Below, piece after piece: positions 33,494-41,054 of a DNA stretch of 41,054 nt. The notes beneath the pieces were generated by a model that saw nothing but the letters and a program-made list of their open reading frames with translations, was not told where the DNA came from and made no database searches. Source of the stretch: an uncultured Acetatifactor sp. (GTDB taxonomy: Bacteria > Bacillota > Clostridia > Lachnospirales > Lachnospiraceae); assembly GCA_944383825.1 (NCBI GenBank), contig CALWRA010000026.1, positions 1-41,054 on the forward strand. Direction: 5' to 3'. The first letter of the stretch is position 1. Every line of letters begins with the position of its first letter. The position numbers and the translations under genes were made by a program.

Positions 33494-34294
33494 TCATTTA
33501 TTTCCACGTCTGTAAATACCTTCCTTAAGCCTGTGATAAAGACCTGCAGACCACTTATTTTGAGCAATCAGGCTCCTTAAGGGGGCAAGAGTACACAGCA
33601 TAAATAGACGGTAACATAAAAGCTCCACCCTGCTCATATAGATTCTTGTAATCATTTTATGCTCTTCTCTGTCTCTTTTTCTGTTTTCCCTGCTCTCCGA
33701 GTACCCCCCTCCCTCATAAGAGGAAACCGTCAGGTTCATATGCACCATTTTCGCTCCCGCCTCATAGCGGCACCACAAAAAATGATCGTAATCAGCCCGG
33801 ATACGGTACTTTGGGTCATAAGGCTTTTCTCTGCACAGTCTGGCGGAGTAGAAGCAAGACTGATGGCATGGTATATTGCGGTAGCAGGTAAGGCCTGTGA
33901 TTCTGGGAGCCGATGCAATCACCGCATCCGCTTTCTCACTGTAGGTATCCCCATAAAGCACAAGATTTTCAGAATTTTGAACTCTCCCCGACCGGAGAGC
34001 CGTCTCAGCCAGCACCTTCTTATCATAAAATCTGTCCCCGCAGTTCAGAAAAAGAATGAACTCTCCTTGTGCATGGGAAACTCCCTGATTCATGGCGTCA
34101 TAAATTCCGCTGTCCCTGTCCTGAAAAAGCCTGATACGCTTATCGCTGCGCAGACTCTTCAGGGATCCATCCGTGCTTCCCCCATCCTTTACAATAATTT
34201 CATAGTCCGTCCATGTCTGCTCCAGAACACTGTCCAATGTCCTGTTCAGCTTTTCTCCCGGATTCAGACACACTACCACAATGGAAAATTTCAT
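33494..34294 (-). CDS. Family 2 glycosyltransferase
   Basis: A 266-residue GT-A fold enzyme. From 34294 (MKFSIVVVCLNPGEK; GAGG upstream) it shows the nucleotide-sugar pocket, VKDGGSTDGS, then RDSGIYDAMNQGVSHAQGEF and FLNCGDRFYD where the usual DxD is NCGD, as in WcaA-like sugar transferases. CHQSCFYSARL is also typical of this subfamily. A basic C-terminal tail (LKEGIYRRGNK) may touch the membrane. It is 10 bp downstream of the HAD-CPBP gene, so it is in the same operon. It likely adds a sugar to a lipid-linked surface glycan. Confidence 0.88.
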   Translation of the reverse strand: MKFSIVVVCLNPGEKLNRTLDSVLEQTWTDYEIIVKDGGSTDGSLKSLRSDKRIRLFQDRDSGIYDAMNQGVSHAQGEFILFLNCGDRFYDKKVLAETALRSGRVQNSENLVLYGDTYSEKADAVIASAPRITGLTCYRNIPCHQSCFYSARLCREKPYDPKYRIRADYDHFLWCRYEAGAKMVHMNLTVSSYEGGGYSESRENRKRDREEHKMITRIYMSRVELLCYRLFMLCTLAPLRSLIAQNKWSAGLYHRLKEGIYRRGNK

Positions 34295-34304
34295 ATGAGC
34301 CTCA

Positions 34305-35819
34305 CTAAAATACATTTTTCTGCCGAAGCAGCTGCAGCATACACACAAGGGCAATTACCATACAAAGCATACACACCGGCCAGCTTAAAAAACCACTGGC
34401 GGCAATGGCCGTATATGACAACAGCGAACCCAGTACATTGGACGCAATGTGGATAAGCACCGGAAGCTTGAAGCTGCCGAAATACTCATAGGACCATGCC
34501 ATCAGGCACCCGATCAAAAGCCCGTAGGTCCCTTGTATCAGATTCATGTGATAAAGGCCAAATAGAAATGATGACAACATGATTGCCGTTGTAATGCTTA
34601 AAAAACGCCTCATATGTCCATAAATGACTCCCCTGAACAAAAGCTCCTCCGCAATGGGGGTAATGATTCCATAGCAGATCAGCACAACCGGCAAAGCTCC
34701 TGCGTATTGCTCCTTCACCACCGCCTGATAAGCATCCGACTTACTGATAAAGCCAGTCAGATCGAACAAAAGGTTCAGTCCCAAAACCGCTCCCACGACT
34801 GCGCCTCCAATCAGGAGATAGTTCCCGGCCGGCTCCTCCTTCAGATGGGTCAGACGCATGTCCTCGGCCGTTTTTGTCAAAAGCAGTTTTGCATTGCCCC
34901 AAATGGCCATGGCGCCTCCGATAAAAGCCAGCGCCGTTATAACGGTGGCCCCATTCCCCGTGAAGCTCTCAAGAGCACCGTCTGCGTCTCTGACTACAAG
35001 GAAATTGGTTACCGGCCCCGGAAAGTTCTCCCCTAAATATCTGAACAATAGCCCCAGAGCGTACATCGCCACATTCCTCACCAGGATAAACATCAAAAAG
35101 GAATACGCCATCATCCACACTCTCTGCAACATTACGGTTCTGCCGGAAGTCCTCTCCTCCGTCCCCCGCAGAAGAAACTTATGCAGTTCCTCAACGCTCC
35201 GCACAATATAATCCGCCTTTGCGGCTTTCAGCTCCTCCATTCCACCGTAGCCATAGGCTACACCCACACTTTCTACTCCAAGAGCTTTCGCGCCCTCCAC
35301 ATCAAATTTCCGGTCTCCGATCATATAGACCTGATCCTTTTGTACAGGCTTTTCTCCAAATAAACGGCGGAGAGTCTCCTCCACCACTTCATCCTTTTTC
35401 ACTCGGGTACCGTCCAGCTCGCTTCCCACTACCACTTCAAAATATCTGTCAATGTGAAAATGCTCAAGAATTCGTTCCACAAATACGGTGGGCTTGCTGG
35501 AAGCTACTGCCAGATGCATTCCCTTTTCCTTCAGAGACCGCAGCATCTGTGGAATCCCAGCGTAAAGCTTATTCTGATAAAGCCCCACAGTCTCAAAATT
35601 TTCTCTGTACTTTTTCACAGCAAGCTCTGCCTGCTCCTCATCCATCTGATAAAATTCTACAAAGCTATCCTTCAGAGGCGGACCTATAAAGGGTACCAGC
35701 TTGTCCTGATCCGATTCTTCAATCCCCATTGCCTTTAAGGCATATTGTACGCTGGAGGTAATACCCTCCTTGGGATCCGTCAGTGTGCCGTCCAGATCAA
35801 AAAGCAAATATTGTTTCAT
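34305..35819 (-). CDS. HAD phosphatase fused to CPBP intramembrane protease
   Basis: A 504-residue fusion in one frame. Residues 1-214 form a phosphoglycolate-phosphatase-like HAD enzyme: DLDGT (D8, D10), AVASSKP (S107), a Lys near 141-142 and GDRKFDVEGA (D169, D173). Residues 230-500 form a membrane domain of about eight segments with the CPBP (Abi/Rce1) protease residues: EELLFR (E391, E392, R396), FLFGLYH (F418/H424) and HIASN (H457, N461). All catalytic residues of both parts are present. CPBP proteases process lipidated or peptide substrates; the HAD part would dephosphorylate a small metabolite. The start at 35819 (MKQYLLFDLDGT) is unambiguous. The combined role is unknown. Confidence 0.88.
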   Translation of the reverse strand: MKQYLLFDLDGTLTDPKEGITSSVQYALKAMGIEESDQDKLVPFIGPPLKDSFVEFYQMDEEQAELAVKKYRENFETVGLYQNKLYAGIPQMLRSLKEKGMHLAVASSKPTVFVERILEHFHIDRYFEVVVGSELDGTRVKKDEVVEETLRRLFGEKPVQKDQVYMIGDRKFDVEGAKALGVESVGVAYGYGGMEELKAAKADYIVRSVEELHKFLLRGTEERTSGRTVMLQRVWMMAYSFLMFILVRNVAMYALGLLFRYLGENFPGPVTNFLVVRDADGALESFTGNGATVITALAFIGGAMAIWGNAKLLLTKTAEDMRLTHLKEEPAGNYLLIGGAVVGAVLGLNLLFDLTGFISKSDAYQAVVKEQYAGALPVVLICYGIITPIAEELLFRGVIYGHMRRFLSITTAIMLSSFLFGLYHMNLIQGTYGLLIGCLMAWSYEYFGSFKLPVLIHIASNVLGSLLSYTAIAASGFLSWPVCMLCMVIALVCMLQLLRQKNVF

Positions 35820-35831
35820 AAGACCCGTCTC

Positions 35832-36335
35832 CTAAAAGCTCCGTATTTTATCCGTGCCATCATCTGCAGTGTTTTCGATTTTCAATACCTTCACATCATA
35901 TGCTGCGCCATCATTCACCTGCACATGAGCGATGTCTCCTTCCTTTCTGCCAAGCAGAGCTCTTCCCAGGGGCGATTCATTGCTGATAAGATTCTCCAGG
36001 GAATTTCCCCTGACAGTAGTTACGATTCTATAAGTTTCCACGCTGCCGTCATCTGCAAATTCCACCGTCACCGTATTGTTGATTCCTACTTCGTCCTCGG
36101 CAGATTCCTCTGAAATCACCCGCGCGGTCCTGATCATTCTCTCCAGATACCGAATACGGCTTTCATTCTGATTCTTTACCTTTTTGGCCGCATAGTATTC
36201 AAAATTCTCGCTCAGATCTCCGTGAGCTCTGGCCTCCTTCACATCCTCCAGGGCCCTTGGGCGCACCACAAGCCTGCGGTACTCTATTTCTTCCTTCATT
36301 TTTCTGATGTCGCCGGGCGTCAGCTCGTCATACAT
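35832..36335 (-). CDS. greA: GreA/GreB-family transcript cleavage factor
   Basis: A 167-residue protein: N-terminal coiled coil (about 1-75) with the acidic tip in AHGDLSENFEYYAAKK, which inserts in the RNA polymerase secondary channel, and a C-terminal FKBP-like domain (ESPLGRALLGRKEGDIAHVQV). It stimulates cleavage of backtracked RNA. It is slightly divergent from classical GreA (extra N-terminal RRLVVRPRALEDVKEA and an acidic tail ADDGTDKIRSF), so it may be a second Gre paralogue. The start at 36335 has AAAGGAAG upstream. It lies 12 bp before the HAD-CPBP gene and 27 bp after the MraY-like gene. Confidence 0.85.
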   Translation of the reverse strand: MYDELTPGDIRKMKEEIEYRRLVVRPRALEDVKEARAHGDLSENFEYYAAKKVKNQNESRIRYLERMIRTARVISEESAEDEVGINNTVTVEFADDGSVETYRIVTTVRGNSLENLISNESPLGRALLGRKEGDIAHVQVNDGAAYDVKVLKIENTADDGTDKIRSF

Positions 36336-36362
36336 ATGTGTCTTCCTTTCCCTATGCCTGTC

Positions 36363-37328
36363 CTATGCCTGTATTCCGTATACCACAGCTACGGACAGAA
36401 TAATCTGTATTATGGCAAATCTGTACACGGTCTGGGTATTGGACCAGTCCCAAACCTTACGCACATGATCGTGAAGAGGGGTTCTTACGTCTTTCAGTAT
36501 ATGAATCTTAAAAAAACGAAGCAAAAAGACCTTTGCCAGCCCCAGTCCCCCATCCAGAATCAGCACCAGAGCCACAGGTATATATAAAAACGGACATCCC
36601 GTCTTTAATATAGCAATGCTGATAAAAAGCCCCATGGCCCTGGAGCCCGCATCCCCCATAAGCAGCCTGCTGGGAGTTGCATTATACCACAGGTAGCCCA
36701 GGATACATACCGCAAACAACAGAATCAAAAAGGAAAAATTCTCTCCTCTTCCCAGAATCCTGTCAATCAGATAAATGGTCATCAGGGTAATAATGGTCAG
36801 AGTGCCCGACAGCCCGTCCACCCCATCGGAGCAGTTAGTAACATTCACCGATGTCCAAACCAGAACTACTGTAAGCAGCGCAAAAACAATGGGATGCAGA
36901 GTAAATCTGACGTCAAACAGCGCCAACTCCACCATATTGGAATTATATTGCAGATAGGTGAGCGCCACCAGGGCCGCCACACATAAATCCAGAAAGCCTT
37001 TTTTGTATTCTCCCCAGGGAGTCTTTGAGGCATCGTCAAAAAAGCCTGTAAGCATACAGATTACCATTAGAATCAAATAAATGATATTTTCCGCCCGGAC
37101 AGGGGCGAATAAAATACCTGCAAGCACAAAGGCAAGCACAAATATCAAGCCGGCTCCTCTGGGCTTTCCCGCAGACAGCTTCCCGTCATGGGCAAACTCC
37201 CTTCCCGCGTCCTTGGGCAAGTAAATCCCCAGCTTGGCCATAGCAAGCACCGTTGCCGCAAAAGCAAACAAAATCCCTCCAAAAGCCAGGAAGGAATCAT
37301 AATTCCCCGATAATAACACATGTAACAT
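36363..37328 (-). CDS. MraY/WecA-family phospho-sugar transferase
   Basis: From 37328 (MLHVLLSGNYD; GGAG upstream) a 321-residue protein with about ten membrane segments. It transfers a phospho-sugar from a UDP donor to undecaprenyl phosphate. Family motifs: GKPRGAGLIF, GFFDDASK (Asp pair), NCSDGVDGLSG, MGDAGSRAMG and a C-terminal PLHDHVRKVWDW. In authentic MraY the last is HHH; here it is HDH. I therefore prefer a paralogue of MraY or a WecA-like enzyme over the main MraY, especially as no cell-division genes surround it. A longer in-frame reading upstream covers the promoter and is rejected. Confidence 0.82.
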   Translation of the reverse strand: MLHVLLSGNYDSFLAFGGILFAFAATVLAMAKLGIYLPKDAGREFAHDGKLSAGKPRGAGLIFVLAFVLAGILFAPVRAENIIYLILMVICMLTGFFDDASKTPWGEYKKGFLDLCVAALVALTYLQYNSNMVELALFDVRFTLHPIVFALLTVVLVWTSVNVTNCSDGVDGLSGTLTIITLMTIYLIDRILGRGENFSFLILLFAVCILGYLWYNATPSRLLMGDAGSRAMGLFISIAILKTGCPFLYIPVALVLILDGGLGLAKVFLLRFFKIHILKDVRTPLHDHVRKVWDWSNTQTVYRFAIIQIILSVAVVYGIQA

Positions 37329-37383
37329 GAATACTCCTATCCGTATGCACGACAAACTGTGCAGACTGCAATGACTTTCAGAC

Positions 37384-37412
37384 ATTGTAACATAAAAATC
37401 CGGCGCTTGCAA
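37384..37412 (-). promoter_or_regulatory. Promoter of the MraY-like/greA/HAD-CPBP/GT2 run
   Basis: TTGCAA (37407-37412), a 17-bp spacer and TACAAT (37384-37389) with an upstream TGT (extended -10) on the minus strand, 56 bp before the start codon. Confidence 0.75.
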
Positions 37413-37509
37413 TGAACACCGGGCCGGGCTTCCCTGCACATACTTCCCCTATATCCGCAGTTCACCCGCACCTTTCCCAATGCTTCCCAACCATGAAATG
37501 ATCCGGTTG

Positions 37510-40221
37510 TCAAAAATGCGTACGATTCACATACTTGTCCCTAAGCTCCCTGCCCGTCTCCCTTACGGACTCTAAGAGCCCCTGGGCCGACAGGCGGGAG
37601 GCGCCCTCTCCCCAGATAATCATTTGTTCCAGGGCATCGGAGGTAGCCACAGTTACATGATGCTTTCTTCCGATCTCATGCACTGTCTTTTCAATATATT
37701 TGTCGGCGGTCTCCGCCTCCTTTGTATACACTACATAAATATTGTGGTACTTCTGCACAGAGCCCTGACCGCCTCTGACCTTGTAGGCATCAAATACCAG
37801 AATCAGCGTATTTCCCAGATACCCCTGATAATCGCTCAAAATGTCCATGAGTCTGTCCCTTGCGCTGTCTATATTTACTCTGGCAAGCTCACGAAGTTCT
37901 TCCCAGGCAAAAATAATATTATAGCCGTCTACCAAAAGGTACTGCTCCCTGTATTGTGACACAACTGTGCCGCTCCCCTGTCCATCCGTTTCCATGCCCT
38001 TTGCGCCTCTTCCACCATTGGAAGCTCCTATTGCGCCTTTGTGATACCTGCGCCAACGGTTAGTGTCCTCCTGCTTTGCGCCATAAGTCTGTCGAAAAAT
38101 TTCTTCTATCTCCTCCTGAGTAATATATCCCCTATCACCCCTTTCTTCCCGTTTCCCGCTCTCATATGGCGCATCCCCCTTCGGATCACTCCGCCTCTTC
38201 TCACTCTCCATCTCATTATCAGGCCTCCAGCCGCTGTCCACATGGGCATACTCCGCTACCCGATCCCAGCTGACCGCAAATCCAGCGCCGTGAGCGCAAA
38301 ACACGGAGCCAGTGGGGTTTTCCTGGTCAGCCTCACTGTCATATTGCATTTTTTCTATTACTTCCTGGGAATTATGGCAGGGCTCATACCCTGCAAAGGT
38401 GCAGGAAAGCCTTCCGTGTCCCCTTGTATATGCGCTGACCTCTCTTTGGTAGCCCTGCATAAGACCGGCCGGAGCTCTTCCGGTCAAAACACATATCTCT
38501 CCATTTGCGGCAGGCGGCTCAAAGAAACCGCTCATTCTCTGAATATCTGACATGGCTCTGCCCACGGACTGTACGGGAACCTCCAGAATAAAGGCAAAAC
38601 AGGGCTCCAGCAGCAGACATCTCCCCTTGCGCAGACCGTTTCTCAACGCCCGGTAAGCCGCCTGTCTAAAGTCTCCTCCCTCCGTGTGCTTCTGATGAGC
38701 CTTTCCCGCAATCAACGTAATCCGCATATCTGTAATCTCAGATCCTGTCAGCACACCGATATGAGTCTTTTCCTCCAGATGGGACAAAACCAATCTTTGC
38801 CAGTTTCGATCCAGCGCATCCTCGCTGCAGGAGGTAAAAAACTGCAAACCGCTTCCTCTCTCTCCCGGCTCCAGCAAAAGATGAACCTCCGCATAATGCC
38901 GCAGGGGCTCAAAATGCCCTATGCCTTCCACAGGCTCCAGTACGGTTTCCTTATATACAATGCTTCCGGCTCCAAACTCTGCTTCCAGACCAAAGCGCTC
39001 CCTGATTATACTTTTCAAAATCTCCGTCTGCACTTCCCCCATAACCTGTACATGAATTTCTGAAAGCGCTTCCTTCCAGACAATATGAAGCAACGGCTCC
39101 TCTTCCTCCAGCTGTCTGAGCTGCATGAGGGCTTTTACCTGATCCGCATCCTCCGGCAGGAAAAGCCGATAAGTCAGCACAGGCTCCAGTACGGGAGCCG
39201 TGTTTTCCCCTTCACACCCAAGTCCCTGTCCTGCAAAGGTTTTGGAAAGTCCTGTGACCGCGCATATTTCTCCTGCCTCTGCACGGTCCGCAGTTCGATA
39301 CTGTCCGCCGGTATAAAATCTCAGCTGATCCACCTTCTCTTCCCAGCTCTTCCCCTCTCCCGCACTGCAACGATTTGTTATCAGATCCTTGACCCGGAGA
39401 GTTCCTCCCGTTATCTTCAAATGGGTGAGACGGTTTCCTGATACATCTCTGGAAATTTTATAAACTCGTGCCCCAAATTCCGATCCATAGGAAGGCATTA
39501 CAGCATATGTTCGGATTCCATCAAGCAATTCCTCCACACCCTGCAGTCGCAGCGCTGAACCAAAATAGCAGGGAAATACCCTCCGTCCCCTAATTGCTGC
39601 TCTGATACTGTCCTTTGCAATCTTTCCTCTTTCCAGATATTCCTCTAAAAGCGTCTCATGACAAAGAGACAGATTTTCTTCAAATTCCTCCGTCTGCAGA
39701 GAGCCGCCAAACGCTATGCAGTTCTCATCAAGCCCGGACTGCAGCTTCTCTAAAAGCGTCTGTCCGTCCGTTCCCGGCTGATCCATTTTATTGACAAACA
39801 AAAACACCGGCACTTCATATCGTTTTAAAAGCCGCCATAAAGTCTGCACATGCCCCTGCACTCCATCCGCCCCGCTAATCACCAAAATTGCATAATCCAG
39901 CACCTGAAGGGTACGCTCCATTTCCGCCGAAAAGTCCACATGCCCCGGCGTGTCAAGAAGCGTAACAAAAAGGCCCTTCCATTCCACTTCCGCCTGCTTG
40001 GAAAAAATGGTGATCCCTCTGGAACGCTCCAGATCAAAATTGTCCAGAGTTGTATTCTTGTGATCCACTCTCCCTAAAGTTCTGACCTGACCGCAGGCGT
40101 ATAGAATCCCCTCCGCAAGCGTGGTCTTGCCTGCGTCCACGTGGGCCAGCAGGCCAACGCTTATATGCCTGCAGATCTGTTCAGACTGCCTGTTTTCTCT
40201 ATTTTCAGACGTATTTTCCAT
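37510..40221 (-). CDS. TetM/EF-G-like ribosomal GTPase fused to a YacP/Rae1-type NYN nuclease
   Basis: A 903-residue protein. Residues 20-650 have the full architecture of a ribosomal protection GTPase: AHVDAGKT (26-33), RGIT (68-71), DTPGHVDF (90-97), NKMD (144-147), GSAL (221-224), then domains II-V with RGSGLQFF, GDFRQAAYRAL and APAGLMQGYQ like TetM. A linker (about 650-758, charged, with HGAGFAVSWDRVAEYAHVD and a Glu-rich helix) leads to a NYN/PIN-like domain at 760-903: VDGYN (D765), FDAYKV (D811), EAETADKY (E837, D840) and ATSDALEQ (D862), the acidic set of YacP. B. subtilis YacP (Rae1) cuts mRNA in the ribosomal A site. A combined A-site GTPase-nuclease is therefore plausible. Start at 40221 (AAGGGG upstream). 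It may not confer tetracycline resistance. Confidence 0.9.
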   Translation of the reverse strand: MENTSENRENRQSEQICRHISVGLLAHVDAGKTTLAEGILYACGQVRTLGRVDHKNTTLDNFDLERSRGITIFSKQAEVEWKGLFVTLLDTPGHVDFSAEMERTLQVLDYAILVISGADGVQGHVQTLWRLLKRYEVPVFLFVNKMDQPGTDGQTLLEKLQSGLDENCIAFGGSLQTEEFEENLSLCHETLLEEYLERGKIAKDSIRAAIRGRRVFPCYFGSALRLQGVEELLDGIRTYAVMPSYGSEFGARVYKISRDVSGNRLTHLKITGGTLRVKDLITNRCSAGEGKSWEEKVDQLRFYTGGQYRTADRAEAGEICAVTGLSKTFAGQGLGCEGENTAPVLEPVLTYRLFLPEDADQVKALMQLRQLEEEEPLLHIVWKEALSEIHVQVMGEVQTEILKSIIRERFGLEAEFGAGSIVYKETVLEPVEGIGHFEPLRHYAEVHLLLEPGERGSGLQFFTSCSEDALDRNWQRLVLSHLEEKTHIGVLTGSEITDMRITLIAGKAHQKHTEGGDFRQAAYRALRNGLRKGRCLLLEPCFAFILEVPVQSVGRAMSDIQRMSGFFEPPAANGEICVLTGRAPAGLMQGYQREVSAYTRGHGRLSCTFAGYEPCHNSQEVIEKMQYDSEADQENPTGSVFCAHGAGFAVSWDRVAEYAHVDSGWRPDNEMESEKRRSDPKGDAPYESGKREERGDRGYITQEEIEEIFRQTYGAKQEDTNRWRRYHKGAIGASNGGRGAKGMETDGQGSGTVVSQYREQYLLVDGYNIIFAWEELRELARVNIDSARDRLMDILSDYQGYLGNTLILVFDAYKVRGGQGSVQKYHNIYVVYTKEAETADKYIEKTVHEIGRKHHVTVATSDALEQMIIWGEGASRLSAQGLLESVRETGRELRDKYVNRTHF

Positions 40222-40276
40222 GAAAATACCCCTTTCTGTTCAATAATCATACCTTTACAATCATATCACAGAAAAG

Positions 40277-40305
40277 GGTATAAGTCGATAAATCGTAACC
40301 GTCAA
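40277..40305 (-). promoter_or_regulatory. Candidate promoter of the GTPase-NYN gene
   Basis: TTGACG (40300-40305), a 17-bp spacer and TATACC (40277-40282) on the minus strand. The -10 is poor; a second candidate, TATGAT, lies closer to the gene at about 40261-40266. Confidence 0.45.
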
Positions 40306-40579
40306 ATAATCACACGGTATAATTTATTTTGCCACTTTCGTATTATCTCCACTTTTTTACTGCCAATACCGTTAAAATAAATCTCTATGTCTCCATTTCT
40401 CATTCTTTCCGGTTTCTCCGATTTCTCCTGCTTCAGCTATCCGCATATGCTGAAAATGTACGAAATACCATTTTGAGCTTTTCCTCCAAAATGAAGGTTA
40501 AATGAAAATAGCTCAGGAATAAAAAAGTGGCAAACAGCATAATGGTTGGTACAATACTGCCGTTGATAATAATATTTTA
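40306..40579. other. AT-rich gap between the GTPase gene and the CRISPR array
   Basis: No gene, RNA or cas remnant is seen. It holds only a weak CATTTTG/CAAAATG inverted repeat near 40472-40496. If the array is read on the minus strand, this is its trailer side. No anti-repeat for a tracrRNA was found here. Confidence 0.6.
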
Positions 40580-40948
40580 ATTTGACCATCATATAGATTT
40601 ACACTACTCTCAAACGTATACGGAAGTATACTTACATAAGAAACAGTTTGACCATCATATAGATTTACACTACTCTCAAACTAAACTCGGAAACATTTAA
40701 TGGTCTCGTCTCCGTTTGACCATCATATAGATTTACACTACTCTCAAACCTTTCTTTAGAGTGTCGCCTACCATTAAACGTTTGACCATCATATAGATTT
40801 ACACTACTCTCAAACCCCCAACGCCTGCCCGTTACTACATATCCGCGTTTGACCATCATATAGATTTACACTACTCTCAAACCATTACAACACAAAAAGA
40901 TACTACCGACGCGTTTGACCATCATATAGATTTACACTACTCTCAAAC
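40580..40948 (-). CRISPR. CRISPR array, six 36-nt repeats and five spacers, type II-like
   Basis: Repeats start at 40580, 40646, 40714, 40780, 40847 and 40913. Read on the minus strand each begins GTTTGAGAGTAGTGTAAAT and ends GATGGTCAAAC. Five are identical. The leftmost differs at one base (plus-strand first base A instead of G), which is the decay expected at the leader-distal end, so minus-strand transcription with the leader at the right is favoured. Spacers are 30, 32, 30, 31 and 30 nt. The GTTTGAGAG start, 36-nt length and ~30-nt spacers are those of type II (Cas9) arrays. No cas gene is in the window; they would lie past the right edge. Confidence 0.93.
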
Positions 40949-40978
40949 AATACTTATGGTTCGAGGAACTTGATGAGT

Positions 40979-41050
40979 GTAAACGCTCCAAAGCAAGTAC
41001 CTTGACAGCTATAAGCCGCTTGCGCGGCCTGCTGTAAGTTGCTTTTTATT
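40979..41050 (+). other. Structured array flank ending in a terminator-like hairpin
   Basis: Plus-strand hairpins follow each other: GAGTG/CGCTC (loop TAAA), CAAG/CTTG, then ACAGC...GCCGC TTGC GCGGC...GCTGT, closed by GCAA/TTGC and followed by TTTTTATTTT. This is a rho-independent terminator on the plus strand. The first hairpin carries AGTGTAAA, an 8-mer also in the repeat. The transcript it ends (an antisense or tracr-like RNA, or merely a gene right of the window) is unknown. Confidence 0.45.
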
Positions 41051-41054
41051 TTCT

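Noticed and set aside
38996..39012. cre-like site (TGAAAGCGCTTCC)
   Set aside because: It lies inside the GTPase coding sequence with no promoter nearby and is likely codon coincidence.
37510..40221. Call as a tetracycline resistance gene (tetM/tetO/tetW)
   Set aside because: Divergent sequence, 903 residues instead of about 640, and a C-terminal nuclease; chromosomal context has no mobile signature. Only the fold is shared.
40665..40859. Open frame of 64 codons on the minus strand
   Set aside because: It is made of CRISPR repeats and spacers; the repeated peptide ESSVNLYDGQT is the translated repeat.
40949..40980. tRNA T-arm-like GGTTCGA
   Set aside because: No acceptor stem, anticodon arm or CCA-compatible end surrounds it.
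40949..41054. Firm call of a tracrRNA
   Set aside because: Only 8 nt match the repeat continuously. On the plus strand, which has the terminator, the match is in the same sense as the inferred crRNA; on the minus strand there is no terminator before the array.

Overview
The window looks like a chromosomal segment of a gut-type Clostridia, most likely a Lachnospiraceae member. The grounds are moderate GC, strong AGGAGG-type ribosome binding sites, gltB-gltD order, an AsnA-type asparagine synthetase, PadR/DUF1700/DUF4097 and ECF-S cassettes, and a 36-nt CRISPR repeat of the type II (Cas9) GTTTGAGAG class. Nearly all genes are on the minus strand; only an ECF/pyridoxal kinase pair and asnA are on the plus strand. 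Assignments come from reading motifs and from memory of families. No database search was possible.

Layout. 1-80: probable end of an IS256-like element. 238-11756 (minus): a six-gene operon with a good promoter, in transcript order MoxR AAA+ ATPase, DUF5682 protein, VWA/MIDAS protein, double SWIM zinc-finger protein, DUF4132 protein and a membrane-anchored protein of unknown family. The first five match the set of uncharacterised Escherichia coli genes yehL, yehM, yehP, yehQ and yehI. 12012-13510 (plus): B6-type ECF S component and pyridoxal/pyridoxamine kinase. 13476-15520 (minus): padR-DUF1700-DUF4097 with a likely self-regulated promoter. 15757-17070: intracellular GH13 amylase. 17328-19964: Fe-S XPD/DinG-like helicase with an N-terminal PD-(D/E)XK nuclease. 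20123-20347: HPr-like protein without the phospho-histidine. 20576-22721: a two-gene DNA-repair cassette (radical SAM plus DUF4130) whose promoter contains a LexA-type box.

22887-23897 is asnA. 23925-26950 holds a GT-C-like membrane protein and an acyltransferase, translationally coupled. 27184-33345 is gltBD, with a terminator-like leader and possible alternative hairpins between the two genes. 33494-37328 is a run of GT2 glycosyltransferase, a HAD phosphatase-CPBP protease fusion, a GreA-like factor and a MraY/WecA-like transferase. 37510-40221 is a TetM/EF-G-like GTPase fused to a YacP/Rae1-type NYN nuclease. 40580-40948 is a six-repeat CRISPR array, probably transcribed on the minus strand, followed by a structured, terminator-like segment at the right edge. 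No cas gene lies in the window.

The strongest candidates for poorly described biology are the GTPase-NYN nuclease fusion (a possible one-polypeptide A-site mRNA surveillance factor), the MoxR/VWA/SWIM/DUF5682/DUF4132 system with an extra membrane protein, and the LexA-box radical SAM repair cassette. A second layer is a recurring initiation element: a short GC hairpin and/or a conserved CAGGGAGGTATAATCATG-like block directly before several start codons.
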